Below are positions 1 to 12,096 of a stretch of 64,000 nt of DNA, piece by piece. Made by a program: the position numbers and the translations under genes. The stretch covers positions 11,037,557 through 11,101,556 of the forward strand of contig NC_092320.1 in NCBI RefSeq assembly GCF_036785885.1, in the 5' to 3' direction. Numbering within the stretch: the stretch's first letter is position 1; each line of letters starts with the position of its first letter. Origin of the DNA: Coffea arabica. Taxonomy: Eukaryota; Streptophyta; Magnoliopsida; Gentianales; Rubiaceae. The notes below the pieces were generated by a model. The model saw only the letters and a program-made list of their open reading frames with translations. It made no database searches and was not told the origin of the DNA.

Positions 1-459
1 ATACAATTACGGTTCCTTTAACATTCTGTGTGCATGATACATAATAAAGTTAAAATTAACAAATCATAATAATATTAAGCAATACTTTCATCCATTACGC
101 AATCACTTCAATTTAAATCATATTATTAAATTATTTTTTAAATTTAACAAATCATAACAGTTACGCATGTTATATAACTTAAACTTGATAAAATGGTAAA
201 CATTAATTCTTTAAGAATTCCCTAAATCCTTTAACAAATGGATCAAAATTTTTAAATCTAATCTCCTTTAAAATACTTGTTTTTAAAATTTTGTCAAACT
301 AAATGCATTGTTTTAAAACTTTTCATTTTAAATAATTTTTACAAAAAAATTTTTGAGAAATTTCCAAATGAATTGAACAAAGATTTAAAAAAAAAATATT
401 TCTAAATCACTGAGTTGAAGGATTTTTTATTAAAACAAATTCTAAGTTATCTGTAACGT
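1..459. other. AT-rich intergenic DNA
   Basis: Very AT-rich sequence with many short A and T runs. No coding, RNA or clear transposon signature was seen on either strand. It leads into the telomere-like tract and the hairpin repeats. Confidence 0.6.
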
Positions 460-499
460 AAACCCTAACCCTAACCCTTACCGTAAGTGTAACCCTAAC
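460..499. repeat. short interstitial telomere-like tract
   Basis: The sequence reads AAACCCTAACCCTAACCC followed by degenerate and then intact CCCTAA-like units. This is the Arabidopsis-type plant telomere repeat (CCCTAAA) in shortened form. It is only about 40 bp, so it is an interstitial relic or a chance telo-box cluster and not a chromosome end. It lies directly before the hairpin repeat cluster. Confidence 0.6.
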
Positions 500-552
500 A
501 AAAAATTTTCTTTTTTTACTGAGGAAGAGGATTTTTTAAAAAAAAAACATTT

Positions 553-792
553 CTGACCATCGCGCCACGTTGGACCAACGGTCAGAGGATTTAAAAAAAA
601 AAAAAAAATTGCTGGCCGTCGCGCCATGTTGGAGCGACGGTCAGAAATTTCTGACACCTCCAACATGGCGCGACGGCCAGAAGAACTTAAAAAAAAAAAT
701 TTTGCTGACCGTCGCTCCAACATGGCGCGACGGCCAGAAGAACTTAAAAAAAAAATTTTTGCTGCCCGTCGCTCCAACATGGCGCGACGGGC
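553..792. repeat. cluster of five hairpin-forming repeats
   Basis: Five copies of a 30-33-bp unit occur at about 553-585, 612-644, 651-680, 705-737 and 762-792. Each full unit starts CTGRCCGTCGC and ends GCGACGGYCAG, so it can fold into an 11-bp stem with a loop of about 11 nt. The first two units read in one direction (loop GCCATGTTGGA) and the last three in the other, making a larger inverted repeat centred near 648. Spacers are poly-A (AAGAACTTAAAAA...). The third unit has lost a few bases of one arm. Such GCGACGG-type arrays resemble subterminal repeats of plant CACTA transposons, but no CACTA end was found, so the origin is inferred. Confidence 0.6.
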
Positions 793-1038
793 ATACAATT
801 ATACCGCCCAACTCAAGAGCCACATTTGACGGCTAATTTTGGGAAGCATCAATATTTCTATCAATTAGCCAAAAAACATATACAAAAATATTTTAGATCT
901 ATCTTAGGTCACTTTGTAAAATCATCGTCCTATTTTATAATCAACTGCGATTAAACACATGTTAGGATGAGTGTTTCACTATGACACGCCGCCTCATGTT
1001 ATAGGATCCCTCTGGACAAATACAGATGTTTCTTTTTT

Positions 1039-1155
1039 AAACTTCAATCTTTCGGACACGAGTCGGGTTGAATGACAGAGAGAGAGTGGAATGTAAATAG
1101 GAAATTCAAGATCTCCCATTTCAAAAAAAAAAATAAAAAAAAACTTCAATCTTTC
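1039..1155 (+). mobile_element. short A-tailed retroposon (5'-truncated SINE-like)
   Basis: The 15-bp direct repeat AAACTTCAATCTTTC occurs at 1039-1053 and 1141-1155. Between the copies is about 87 bp that ends in an A-rich tail. A tail plus a target-site duplication of this length is the signature of LINE-driven retroposition. A stretch like a pol III box B (GTCGGGTTGAAT) lies near its start, suggesting the truncated 3' part of a tRNA-derived SINE. The family is not recognised. Confidence 0.55.
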
Positions 1156-2901
1156 ACGGTGTACGCATTTTAACTAAATACTGTTATAAGTTAGAGTAAA
1201 ATTTTCTTACATTGACGGGATATATATTATTCGATGCTGATAGTATATATATCGTCAATGCATGAAAGATTAATCTCGGAGCGTGGTGACCTTGATAATA
1301 AATAAAGAACCACCTCTATTATTTTTTATTTCTGAAAAGCAAACATCAAATTTCAGAGTACAGGTTTTTTGGTCAGGGATGATTGATTGGACTTTAGGAT
1401 AAATAAGTTAGAAACCATACTGTCCTCGCATATGACCACACAATAATTGAAGATATTTCGTATGCTGACCGTCCATGCCGTAAGCTCATAAATACACATC
1501 ACCTCCAACCAACAAGAGCCAATCAGCAGCCAAAATAGCATACGATCCCAACAACTGAAACAGAAATCAAACATTTGACGGGCACTCGCGGGGGGGAAAA
1601 AATGGTTTCAAGCTTGTTCCGCTTTATGGAAGACGCATTCCTCATTTCTTCCGGGGGGGAAAAAAGGGTTTATTCGACGGGTAATTGGAAGTTGCGTATA
1701 ATTTTGCTCTTAATAATAAAAGAGAAAACAACAAGATGCATGATGAAAGCAGTGACAAAAAGAAAGGCCCAGAAAAGAATCGAAAGTGGACTGTCATTTT
1801 CATTTCGTCGTTCACGCAAATTTGATTAAGGCTGCATGGCGGCGTCCTCTGTCCAACTCTATGATTCATCAGAACTCAGGAGGAGTAAATTCCCATCCCA
1901 TCTCATCATGCGTAGCAGATATTTTCTTGTAGCAAAAGATTCCAAAAACGTCAATAGCCAAGAACATTCAAACTTCAAACATGATACTTTGAGATACCAT
2001 GAGATTCTTGAACTGGAATGTCATTTCCAGAGTAAGAGTTCGACTACGACTCATAGTCTGTGAATGTGTGTGCATGTTCATCATCATCTTTGAAAGAGTT
2101 TATAAGCTTATACTGGATCTTCTTGAACTGGGTCTTCTCCCTTAAATCTTTCCTCCATTGGTCTCGTCTCTCCATCAAAATCATTTGATACTCATCTGAT
2201 TGTATTATTATTTTTTCATTTAATCTCTAAATCAATATATTAAAAATACTACTATTTTGACATTCAAATTACAGGAAATATTTGAAGGCTTCAACTTCGA
2301 TTTTCCTTGGGTCGGGATGATAATGGGAACAATACATGAGGTGGAGAGGAGCCCAACTGGGCCCTGGATTTTTTTCAAGGGTGTTAGAAGTTCATGTAAC
2401 CCAGCTGGGCCCAATAGAAAATTCTCCCACACAAAAAACGAATGAAATTTGTGCTGCCAGTTGCATGAATCAGAAGGAGGCGAATGAAGTGCATATTTGT
2501 GAGCAGTGACCAGTTTTGACTAACACCTCAAGCACATGAAGGATGGGATGACGGGGGAATAAATAGTGGATATAAGAATGGTAAGGATCAGAGTTTTGTT
2601 GCACATTTTCTTTTTTGTTTTATGTTATTTGGAGTTCGTCCTATATTCCTTTTATTTATTTTCTGCCATTTAATCAGATTTTTATAAATGGATTCAGCCA
2701 TTCAGTCATGTGTTAAATGGATCTGGATGAGAATGGTCATGTCTACACGTGGCTTCTTACTAGGACCTCGGGCGGGAGTACCGAACTCTTGGATCACCAA
2801 ACACGTTTCAAAATTTAGCCGCCTTACATCGTTGTTGGAAAAACTAGAAGCATAATGATTTGATTCTTGATGTTCATTCACATCTTTACGAAGACAGTAC
2901 A
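1156..2901. other. intergenic, no gene recognised
   Basis: AT-rich sequence. Around 1195-1275 is an imperfect MITE-like motif (TGATAGTATATATATCGTCAATGCATGA type) that recurs in altered form near 40605-40735. Short G7-A6 tracts stand at about 1588 and 1653. Open frames on both strands are short, lack homology I can recognise and look like chance. Confidence 0.5.
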
Positions 2902-3615
2902 CAAAATTGTAGGGGTGACAATTTTTGATACGATCTGAAAATATGATATGAATATAATATTTTATTAATGAGTTTGGATTGAGATTTCGCATGTTCGAGT
3001 CAAATCAGATGAATCTGAAAAGAAAATAGATCGAATTCAAATCACCAACGAGTTGATCCGATAACTCGTTTATGAATTAAAAATAATTTAATAAATATAA
3101 AATTTTTTTTATCTAACTAAACTAAGTTATTCTTTTTTCCCAAAGGCATTAACCGCTTAATCCTAAATGAATTTGTGTAACTTGTATATAGTTGGAATTG
3201 TTATGTTGGGACAAATGATGTATTACATTATTTTATACTTTTACAGTGTTTCAATTTATTTCAAATTTGATTTGAGAAAAAACACTTTTGCCGTATTTTA
3301 ATTTTATTTCATATCATATCTGGTTTGAAATTGTTTTATCGAGATTTGTATTGATTGATTATCTAAATAGTCTTGTGCGGAATTGGTTCTGTTAGAAATT
3401 ACATTGATAAATTGGAGTTCTGTTTCAAGTCATATCAAGTTATTCCGGTGACTCGTCAATCCAAAAATTTCAAATTCAAGTTGAGCATCATGACCCACCA
3501 CGAATTGGCGGGATCGGGTTTGGGTTCGAATCAACATATTTCCCGTCGTACCTAAATCTCAGTCTGACCTGCCAATCCGTGGCCATCGATCCAATTGCCA
3601 CTCCTACAAAAATTG
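2902..3615. mobile_element. non-autonomous hAT-like element
   Basis: The element runs from about 2910 to 3606. It begins TAGGGGTGACAATTTTTGAT, and its end, read on the other strand, begins TAGGAGTGGCAATTGGAT, which fits the YARNG start of hAT terminal inverted repeats. It is flanked by CAAAATTG on the left and CAAAAATTG on the right, an 8-bp duplication altered by one A. No transposase frame is present inside. Confidence 0.65.
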
Positions 3616-5407
3616 CAACCGTGCAAAAATAGGATTTGTCAATCAAGTTTTCTACAATTTATCCAGTTTCTTAGAGTTGACATTTTGACTTGAGCAACAA
3701 TCCAAGCAAGCAAGCAACTCAAATTGCGTGCATGGGAAGGTTAATAAGTCAAACCGAGGAGCCATATGTAATGCACACATGGACGGGCACAGTAGTCATG
3801 GACTGAATCATATGTTATTAATTTGCCCATTTAGCTTTCATGTTTGATCCCATTTTCCGCTGTAGGAGATCTTGGAGTATATTTTGCTTGTCCCTTACTC
3901 ATATGACCATACAATACACATCATGTAGAAAAACAGTCCCATATAATTTTGACCTTTGACCCTGTTTGTAAATACAACAGAGATAGCTGCCGCGTTCCCT
4001 ATTGTGTAAACACTAGACACCACCATGTCACCATGTCCGCTGCCCAATGCGCCCCATATACACACCATTATCCATGCGTGCGAAAGTGCTCATGTATTCA
4101 TACCCACATGCCTACATGGAGATGCACAGCAGAATTGACAAATTATTTGTACCCCTTACGAGGAAATCATGTCGTGATTCAATCCACTGGTTGGTTCTAC
4201 GGCATAGCGTTGTTATTAATTTGATTATTCAAAGTATTCGTAAGTTAGTTGAGACAGCACTGCTAATACTGCAAACAAAACGTAGTATATGAATTGGCCG
4301 TGATTTTTAAATTGTTGTCAATTGTCATTTGCCCCCCTCTCGAGGTTTGAAGGATATAAATGAATATATAGAATTGGGGAAGCCGTGTCTGTCCGCTGTC
4401 CTCCATTCATGCTTTTATGGTCTTCGGTGGTTGAGCAGAACCCACACATTATTTAATTTTATCACATGCACTAAAATCCCAAATTGTCTTGTTAGTTGCT
4501 CGGATCGGTGATTTGGACGGACAGTTCGAACTACATATTGATAATTTCGTAGCATGATTATTTCTTCCTTTGTCACCTGCAAGGCATTAGTGACGACTCG
4601 AGAAAATTTTGATCTAGCGATTCTGAATTGTAGAGATAATTCGAGAAAATTTTGATCTAGTGATTCTAAAATTTAATTTCCTGTTCTCTTTTCGTTTATT
4701 AAATCTCACCTCTTCCTAATTAAAATAAAAATTTAGAAAGAAAAGGCGACTGTGACACAATTAATTGTGGCAGCGTCTCTTCAATTTAATGCATGCATGT
4801 TTTTTATTTTGTTGCTTAGAAAGTTGGAATGGCAGTTCGGAAGAAGGTTTAATTAGCTAAGACATGATGGTCCAACAAATCCGAGTTGAAAATAATGAAA
4901 GATGAAGCAGAACAAAAAAGGAAAACTATCACCAGTGAATTGTTTGGTTTAGTTTGATTTTAGATTCATCCTTTTCTTATTATGTACGGCAGCTGTGTGG
5001 ACGAAGACGATGGTATTAATTACAAACTGGATAAAATTTTGGAAAAAACGGGGAGGTTACTTATGATGATAGTTTTCAAATTAAAAGGAAGCTAATTGCA
5101 GTCAACATGGTATTATAAAATTTAAAAAAAAAAAAGGGTTTCAAGATTTTCCTGGGGTTCGGTAAAACTCCACTTCGAAAGGTAAGGTAGTTGTTGTTTC
5201 ATTTAATTTGTTCATCTCGAATTCTTGACCTTCGACCCTTCTCGCTCCTGCAAATTAGACTTCTACCCACATTCTAATTACAGTGTCAAGCGTTAGATAA
5301 AGAATTAGTTAAAGATTGGTGTGGAAAGTTCCGAAAGCCCATTCACTTCTGGAATTTTATAATCTGCAGGTGATGACTGATCCAACAGGGGAGAGAGAAT
5401 TTTATTT

Positions 5408-5443
<36 letters not shown>

Positions 5444-6409
5444 CTTCTGGAAAAGCAGTTGCGATATTTATTATTTCTTTTATGCACTAAATTGATAGTT
5501 CATGTGATGAGCAGTGGCTATTTTTTGCAAGTCATTATTTATTATATTATATGAATAGGATTAGTCAACTGGCTCTTTTGACATCAATGCCTACATCCTG
5601 TGGCGAGCTTCGGCCTGTGTGGCTTCTTAATTTCACCCTTAAAAGGATATGCTTTGAAGATTTCATGCATTTTCCAGAGTCCTCAGGAATGAGCACCCAA
5701 AAAAATATATATATATGTATACAATATTAAATTTTTTTTTTTATAGAACTGGAATATCTTGCTGAGAAGTCTTCTTTTTCTTTTGGCTCTCCATGAATTA
5801 GACGCTAATATGGCATATAACAAAGTTTGAAACGAAACTAAAACCTGAAACTTATTGCTAATGACATGCTGACTGCCTTCTCTACTAATTCTTCCAAAGA
5901 TTTGCAATCCTGGAATAAAATACTAGGTCCGTAGATAGCACTGCAAAGTTAGGACTCGTGGTTAATTAGGGAGGCAATTACTATGATTAAGGCAAAATTT
6001 TTTGTTAAAAAACTCTAATAACCAGCAAAAAAAAAAAAAAAAAAAACTAGATGATAATTTTTTTATGACAGTAGACAACAAATTTTTTTTTTTTTTACGT
6101 ATCAAAACTTTTGAAATTCCCTTTTTTCCTAAATTTTCAACTAGCTAGTACTTGGCTTCATTTCACACATGCCATCATTAATAAACTAAGTGATAATTGT
6201 AGATTTCAAGAACTTAGGTGGGTAAAGTGAAGAAGCATATCAGAAATTTTAGAGGATGCGATTATAGAACAAGTTTAAAAATTTTATATTTTTTCGAGCT
6301 AATTCTGAAAATTCTTCAAAGTTGAGGGAGGGTAATTGCCTACCCTCAATTGAACGTGCCTTCGCCATTGACAAATAGTATTGTATCTAGCTAAGATGTA
6401 TAATAGACT
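3616..6409. other. intergenic, no gene recognised
   Basis: No coding or RNA gene was recognised. A 27-bp near-identical direct repeat (TCGAGAAAATTTTGATCTAG...) stands at about 4607 and 4640. A run of 33 C is listed separately. The rest is AT-rich with short homopolymers. Confidence 0.5.
5409..5441. repeat. uninterrupted run of 33 C
   Basis: Thirty-three consecutive C residues, giving 33 G on the other strand. Such a tract can form G-quadruplex or i-motif structures and is very unstable in length. The assembled length may not be exact. Confidence 0.85.
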
Positions 6410-6684
6410 ATGGGTGCGTTTGATAAAATTAAAATTAAAAAACTGAAATCTGAATCCATCAAGCTATTGAATTGTTAAATATTAAATATAATACATTTGA
6501 GTGCGTATCACATTCAATGATGAGTGAATAGCTTATCACCTGACTTTGGGAACAAGTTTTGCCTAAAAAATTCAGTACCACTTAATTAATTCAGATGTTC
6601 AATTTTTTATTATCAAAGGGTCTGAATATGTTAAAATCTGAAGCCATTAAATTAAATGCTGAATTGATTTATCAAATAGGGCCT
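6410..6684. mobile_element. probable MITE
   Basis: The left end reads GGGTGCGTTTGATAAA and the right end TTTATCAAATAGGGCC, an imperfect inverted repeat around an AT-rich core of about 275 bp. A CTA trinucleotide flanks both sides, which would suit a 3-bp target duplication but is too short to be decisive. No coding capacity. Confidence 0.45.
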
Positions 6685-9040
6685 ACATTTTATTTCTCTA
6701 CATGAGTAATGAAGGCAGTCGACCTAATTTGGTACGATTGTGAAATTGTTGTAAATTTTTTTTTTGGTGATAAAATTGTTGTAATCTTTAATTCCCTGGC
6801 ATATGAAAATAAAAAGAAAACAGTTCAAATCACAACAACGCGCCCGCCGGTCCTCAAATTTCATGTGTCTAATGTTAAAAACGACCTGGACAAAACATAG
6901 CCGTCATGCTTTTTAGCATATTGAGATTAATACTACTAATTTGCATTGCTTACCCTTCCAGTATTAGTATTAGTAGTGTTTTATTCTCTTGAAAATTAAA
7001 GAAAAAAGTGTCAATATTTATAAAATGGCATATTTCTGCTAATAGCCTAAAATTCGAATTCACGTATTAAAAAAAATAAAATTCTCCTCGTGCTAAGAAA
7101 AACCTTCAGAAAATCGCAATCCAAATCGACTTTGTTGGATTTACGCGAGACGCTTTGGGAATTTTATCCAGCTTGACTCCGTTAACCAATTAAAGTTGGA
7201 ATCCTATGGAATTGACTTTCCTGCATGCTGTTGATGGCAAGAAAAATATGGCCGGGTCCCATCTACCTACCGCCATGGAATCCCCCAATTTCTAAATCTT
7301 TCGAAGCTGATAGAATGAAGGAAAATTCCATCATGTCTTTCTATTCTTGCCAATGGTATGCGGCTCCATGCAATGGGTTAATTAATAATTGTCCTAGAAT
7401 TAGTTATCCAGACTTCCATGGTTTTAGCGGGAACATCATGCTGGGGGTGATGCTTTACCTACCGCTTCCTGCAGGCCCCATCTAAATACGTATATGTATA
7501 TATATACGTATTTGGTCAGCCGGAAATGTTCCATATTTTCGCAGATGAATACTGTGGACTCTGATGTTATATACAACTATTATTCTTTTTAATGGTTGTT
7601 TTTTTTTTTCTCTAAATAATAATGAGCGTAGTTTCTAGAACAAAGACAAATGTGCAAGTGTGCTGGCTAACCTACCATCTTCTTCTTCTTCTTCTTAGTT
7701 CTTACAAATTCCTCCAAATGTTGTTGTTCTTGTTCATCATTGATTGTTTTCTTAATTACCCACGACTTACGAGGCTATGACCAAATCATTGGTTTAAAAG
7801 CGTGTCCTTTTCAAAATAAGGCGTGTGTTATGGAATCTCAATCTCCCTCACCCCTCTTCTCTCTCTCTCCCTCTCCGACCTCGTACGCAACATTTTTCTT
7901 TCCTTCCCACTAATTTCTCAGCCGTTTTTGAATCCTATATTTGGTAGAAGAAAAAAAAAAAGGAAGCAGACTATAATCTACATGAAAAAGGAGGACAAAA
8001 TATCTTCTTTGGCTTTTCATTAATTTTTCTTGAAAACGAAACACAAATGGATAATTTATGAAAAATTTTATTCCGCTTAATTCTAAAACCCAATTAGGAC
8101 CTTAAGCAGCATTAAACAATTTTAAATTAGGAACACCTAAACTGAATTGACAGATAACAAAACAGCCTAATTGATAACACGCGAATTCGAGTCATCAAAA
8201 AAGAATAAGTGAAGAATCGCTGTTGATGATTTTAGCGTAAAAGCAAAAAAAAAAACACTGGATTAACAACGTGTTTTCTATAGCACATAACAGTGCTGGG
8301 CCAACTCAATGCTCATTTGCAGTGATGGCTGCCAAACAATACAAAGCTGTCAAAGGAAGGATCAAAATTACTACTATTAACAATGACAAAGACTTTTATA
8401 AATAAATTAAAAAAAAATGCTATGTTGATCTCAAATCTCGATCCATTCATCAGCTCTCTACAATTTTCATTTCTTAATTTTCACTTGATGCTCATGTTTA
8501 CGTGAGACTTGCGAATACCAGTAGATAATAATAATGATCGAGGACGTGAGTATTCAAAGATCCCCGCGTCAGGGAAAACACGTAGGAGAAATCTCCCTTA
8601 GCTTAGCTAGATACCACGATGGAATTTCCACACCAAATATTAAAATTCTTCTTTGTCATTTTTTTTAAAAAAAAAATAATAATTTATTACAAAACTGAGT
8701 CAAAACAATTTCGAAAACCGCTTTTCCATCATCGCCACCGAATGGAACAATATGTTTAGAAGGGTGTGAAACTGAGGCTCCCACCAAAGAACTAAGTCAA
8801 AGAGGGGGCAGCCAAGTCTTTTCTCACTCAACCGAATTCGTAGACTTCGTGGTGCTCTTTTGCTTTTCATTTTGTACACCAAATTCTTTAATAGTAGCTA
8901 CATCAACTATTGATGGAGGATCACATTACAAAACGAACTACTATATACGCCCATATATACACACAAAAAGTATTTGTCCACGAAAGAGAAATTAATAGTA
9001 AATGGTTAAAAAAAAAAAAAAGAAAATCAGCATAAAGCCA
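6685..9040. other. intergenic upstream of the kinase gene
   Basis: No gene recognised. It contains a 12-bp perfect palindrome pair around 7484-7513, a TTC microsatellite near 7678 and pyrimidine-rich stretches near 7850. It ends at the putative promoter of the kinase. Confidence 0.5.
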
Positions 9041-9044
9041 GGCC

Positions 9045-9053
9045 TTATAAAGG
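9045..9053 (+). promoter_or_regulatory. candidate TATA box of the kinase gene
   Basis: TTATAAAGG lies about 280 bp upstream of the kinase start codon at 9333, in a stretch with no other TATA-like word. This position would give a leader of roughly 250 nt. Assignment is by sequence and position only. Confidence 0.4.
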
Positions 9054-9332
9054 GGTTGTGAACCTCTTATCTGTATCATACTATCATGTCCTGCGGAGAC
9101 AAGAGCCAGGAGAGAGAATAATTGGCACATTTGAATATTAGGCCACGGCTTTCCATAGAAGAAGTTTTCCAAACCCCATTGCATAATTCCTGTCATCGCC
9201 ACATTCTTTCCTTGTTCTACAATTCTCTCAACCTGATATATAAACGAAGGCTTTTCGAGGCATTTGGGTGCAGAAGAGGAGAAACAACAAAGTATTTCCA
9301 TACACGCAGAAAGCATATACTTTTATCACGAG

Positions 9333-12096
9333 ATGACAGTCCAGAAGGTTTCGTGGCAATGTTTTGTTCTGGGATGTTACAAGATTGAGAACCCTAAACC
9401 GAAAAAGAAGAAAGTTGTGGCCAAGCAAACTTCATTCCACAGGCTTTCGATGTCGGATTTTAGTTCTTCAACCATTTCAGAGGACCTCTCTATCTCTTTA
9501 GCCGGCTCCAACATTCACATATTTACTCTTCAGGAGCTGAAGGTGATCACTCAGAGCTTCTCGTCTTGTAACTTTCTTGGTGAGGGAGGATTTGGACCAG
9601 TTCATAAAGGGTTCATTGACGACAAGCTTAGACCCGGGCTGAAGGCTCAGCCAGTGGCTGTCAAGCTCCTTGATCTGGACGGCTCCCAAGGTCACAAGGA
9701 ATGGCTGGTATGTACGAACCTACCAAACTTAATTATTTCCCTCACTGGCTTGACATGCAGTCCGGTGGTTGATAGCCTCGTCCTGCTTGGTAGTTAGTAT
9801 GCCCAAGGGTTCGCAGTGTTCTTGAAGTTAGTGTCGAAGAATTTTTTGATATTCAACTTTTGTGCATGAAGATTTCTTGTCAGATTGAATGATTGACCAA
9901 CTTTAATTTCCTTTCTTAACATAACAGACTGAAGTGATATTTCTGGGGCAATTGAGGCATCCAAATTTGGTGAAGTTGATCGGATACTGCTGCGAGGAGG
10001 AACACCGACTTTTAGTCTATGAATACATGCCACGAGGCAGCCTGGAGAATCAGCTGTTTAGAAGTACGTCTTGTCTCCGCTTTATCATTGTTTGAAATAT
10101 ATATATCAGTAGCTAGCGATTCGTCTTCCGCACATAGTATTTTTTTCCATGGTGCTCAATTTTCTTTGTTGCTTCAGCATGGTAGGTAAGCTGTATCCAC
10201 TGTCAGACATGTAGAACTTGGGACAGCTGTTAATGTCTTACTAAGAACAACTAGCGGAAGAGATTTTTTAAATAGGTCTGCTGATAATGAAATTTCGGGA
10301 GAGTTTGGATGTAATCTCTAGGATATCCATCGTCAACCAATTAATTATAAGACACACATGTAATAGTTTCCAGTTGATCGAAACGGCTATTTTCTTTAAT
10401 TAATAATTGTCTGCTAGTTTTACCATTTCCTGTGAGGGATGTTGACACTGTTGCCTCTTGAAATTGTGCAAATAATTAATGTGCCGTATAATCATGATGA
10501 GTACGAGACCTGCTCTCTGTAGATAGAAAAGTTCAACCTGGAATTATAAGCTCACGTTACCCTATTCGTGGTTGGTAGCTTACCTTTTCGTTGATTCATT
10601 AGTCGTTGCAATATGTAACCTTCTAATTAATGATGTAATATTTGAACATAATAATGCTATTACCTAAATACCGTATAAATCTCACGCTCACAAACTTTTT
10701 TTTTTTTTTTTTGTTGTAATTTTTTGAACATAATGGGGTTTTCACTTTTCTGATAGAGTTTTTACTAACCTTTGATCGGCAACTATTAATCTCATTTTAA
10801 GACGCTTTAGATTTAAAATTTGGTAAATGCCACATATTTAAAATGTAAATTTACCATAAAATGTCATCTTAATCATATATACAAGAGTCCTCATTCTTTT
10901 ACTTTCCCGGCCGCAGGATATTCCGTGTCGCTTCCATGGTCTGCAAGGATGAAAATTGCCCTTGGAGCTGCAAAAGGCCTTGCCTTTCTCCACGAGGCAG
11001 AAAAACCAGTAATCTACAGGGATTTTAAAGCCTCGAACATCCTGCTAGACTCTGTAAGCATCTAGTTTACCTAGCTTTGCCCACATTTACGGGATCCTTT
11101 GCTTCATTTTCTTTCAACAAGTGAATAAATCGCTTTTAATTTGCTTACTGCAGGATTACACTGCTAAACTCTCCGATTTCGGGCTCGCAAAAGATGGTCC
11201 AGAGGGAGATGATACGCATGTTTCGACGAGAGTTATGGGGACACAAGGCTATGCTGCCCCTGAGTATATCATGACAGGTAAAGATTCATATCATCGCTTG
11301 CTAATTTAAGCAAGATTTATTAAGGCGATCTCCACGGTTGGTTAGCCGCAATCTTTACCACAATCAACAACGTGGGTTGTTCTTAGCCATTTTAACTGCT
11401 TCCATCGACTAGAAAAATTACGTATTGAAGTCAAATTTCACATAAAAACAAAAACTTAAATTGATTGCTATTATCCTAAACAAACGAGTGACCATTTGCC
11501 AAAACATGTCAAATTGTCTCCCTGCAGGTCACTTGACAGCAGCAAGTGATGTGTATAGCTTTGGAGTAGTACTCTTGGAGCTTCTTACAGGCAGAAGATC
11601 AGTGGACAAAACCCGTCCTTCCAGGGAACAGAACTTGGCAGATTGGGCGAGGCCAATGTTAAAAGATTCCCGGAAGCTCAGCCGGATAATGGATCCTAGG
11701 CTTGAAGGCATGTACTCCGAGGAAGGGGCTCAGCAAGCTGCAGCATTGGCTTATCATTGCCTGAGTCATAGGCCTAAGAACAGACCAAATATGAGCGACA
11801 TTGTAAAAACCCTGGAGCCTCTCAAGGATTACAATGACACTTCAATTGGGACGTTTGTGTACACGGTTCCAGTTGAAACTGATTTGAAGAAAGAAAGCGA
11901 AAAGGAGAGTGAAGGAAAGAAGAAAGTGAAGAAAGAAAATGGTCATCACCAACAAAAACACCGGTTACACCACCACAACCATAAACGTAGTTTCGGAACT
12001 CCTAATTCTCCAACGATTTACTCGGAAACTCAGCTACAGCAGAGGGTGAAAGACGGGATAAATTCGCCTCTGCATCAGAGATTGAAAAGAGTATAG
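9333..12096 (+). CDS. RIPK: RIPK-like receptor-like cytoplasmic kinase (RLCK VII)
   Basis: Exons are 9333-9707, 9928-10063, 10917-11053, 11154-11277 and 11528-12096, all with GT-AG borders and matching phases; the product is 446 aa. It is a Ser/Thr protein kinase without a receptor domain, of subfamily VII. Visible motifs: glycine loop GEGGFG (83-88), ATP lysine in VAVK (K111), catalytic YRDFKASN (D206), DFG (224-226), and activation loop ending [10 protein letters not shown]. The N-terminus ([16 protein letters not shown]) lacks Gly2 but has cysteines that could be acylated, fitting plasma-membrane attachment. The C-terminal tail is Lys/His-rich. The whole sequence closely follows Arabidopsis RIPK (RPM1-induced protein kinase), which phosphorylates RIN4 in immune signalling; that role is inferred from family. 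An in-frame upstream stretch from 9264 begins with TTG, so the ATG at 9333 was chosen. Confidence 0.93.

Noticed and set aside
460-499. Chromosome end
   Set aside because: Only a few telomere-type units, some degenerate, with normal sequence on both sides.
1060-1090. miR156-like word TGACAGAGAGAGAGTGGAAT
   Set aside because: Only partly like TGACAGAAGAGAGTGAGCAC and no hairpin partner was found nearby; it lies in a retroposon.
9264-9332. N-terminal extension of the kinase
   Set aside because: Begins with TTG; family comparison supports MTVQKVSW at 9333.
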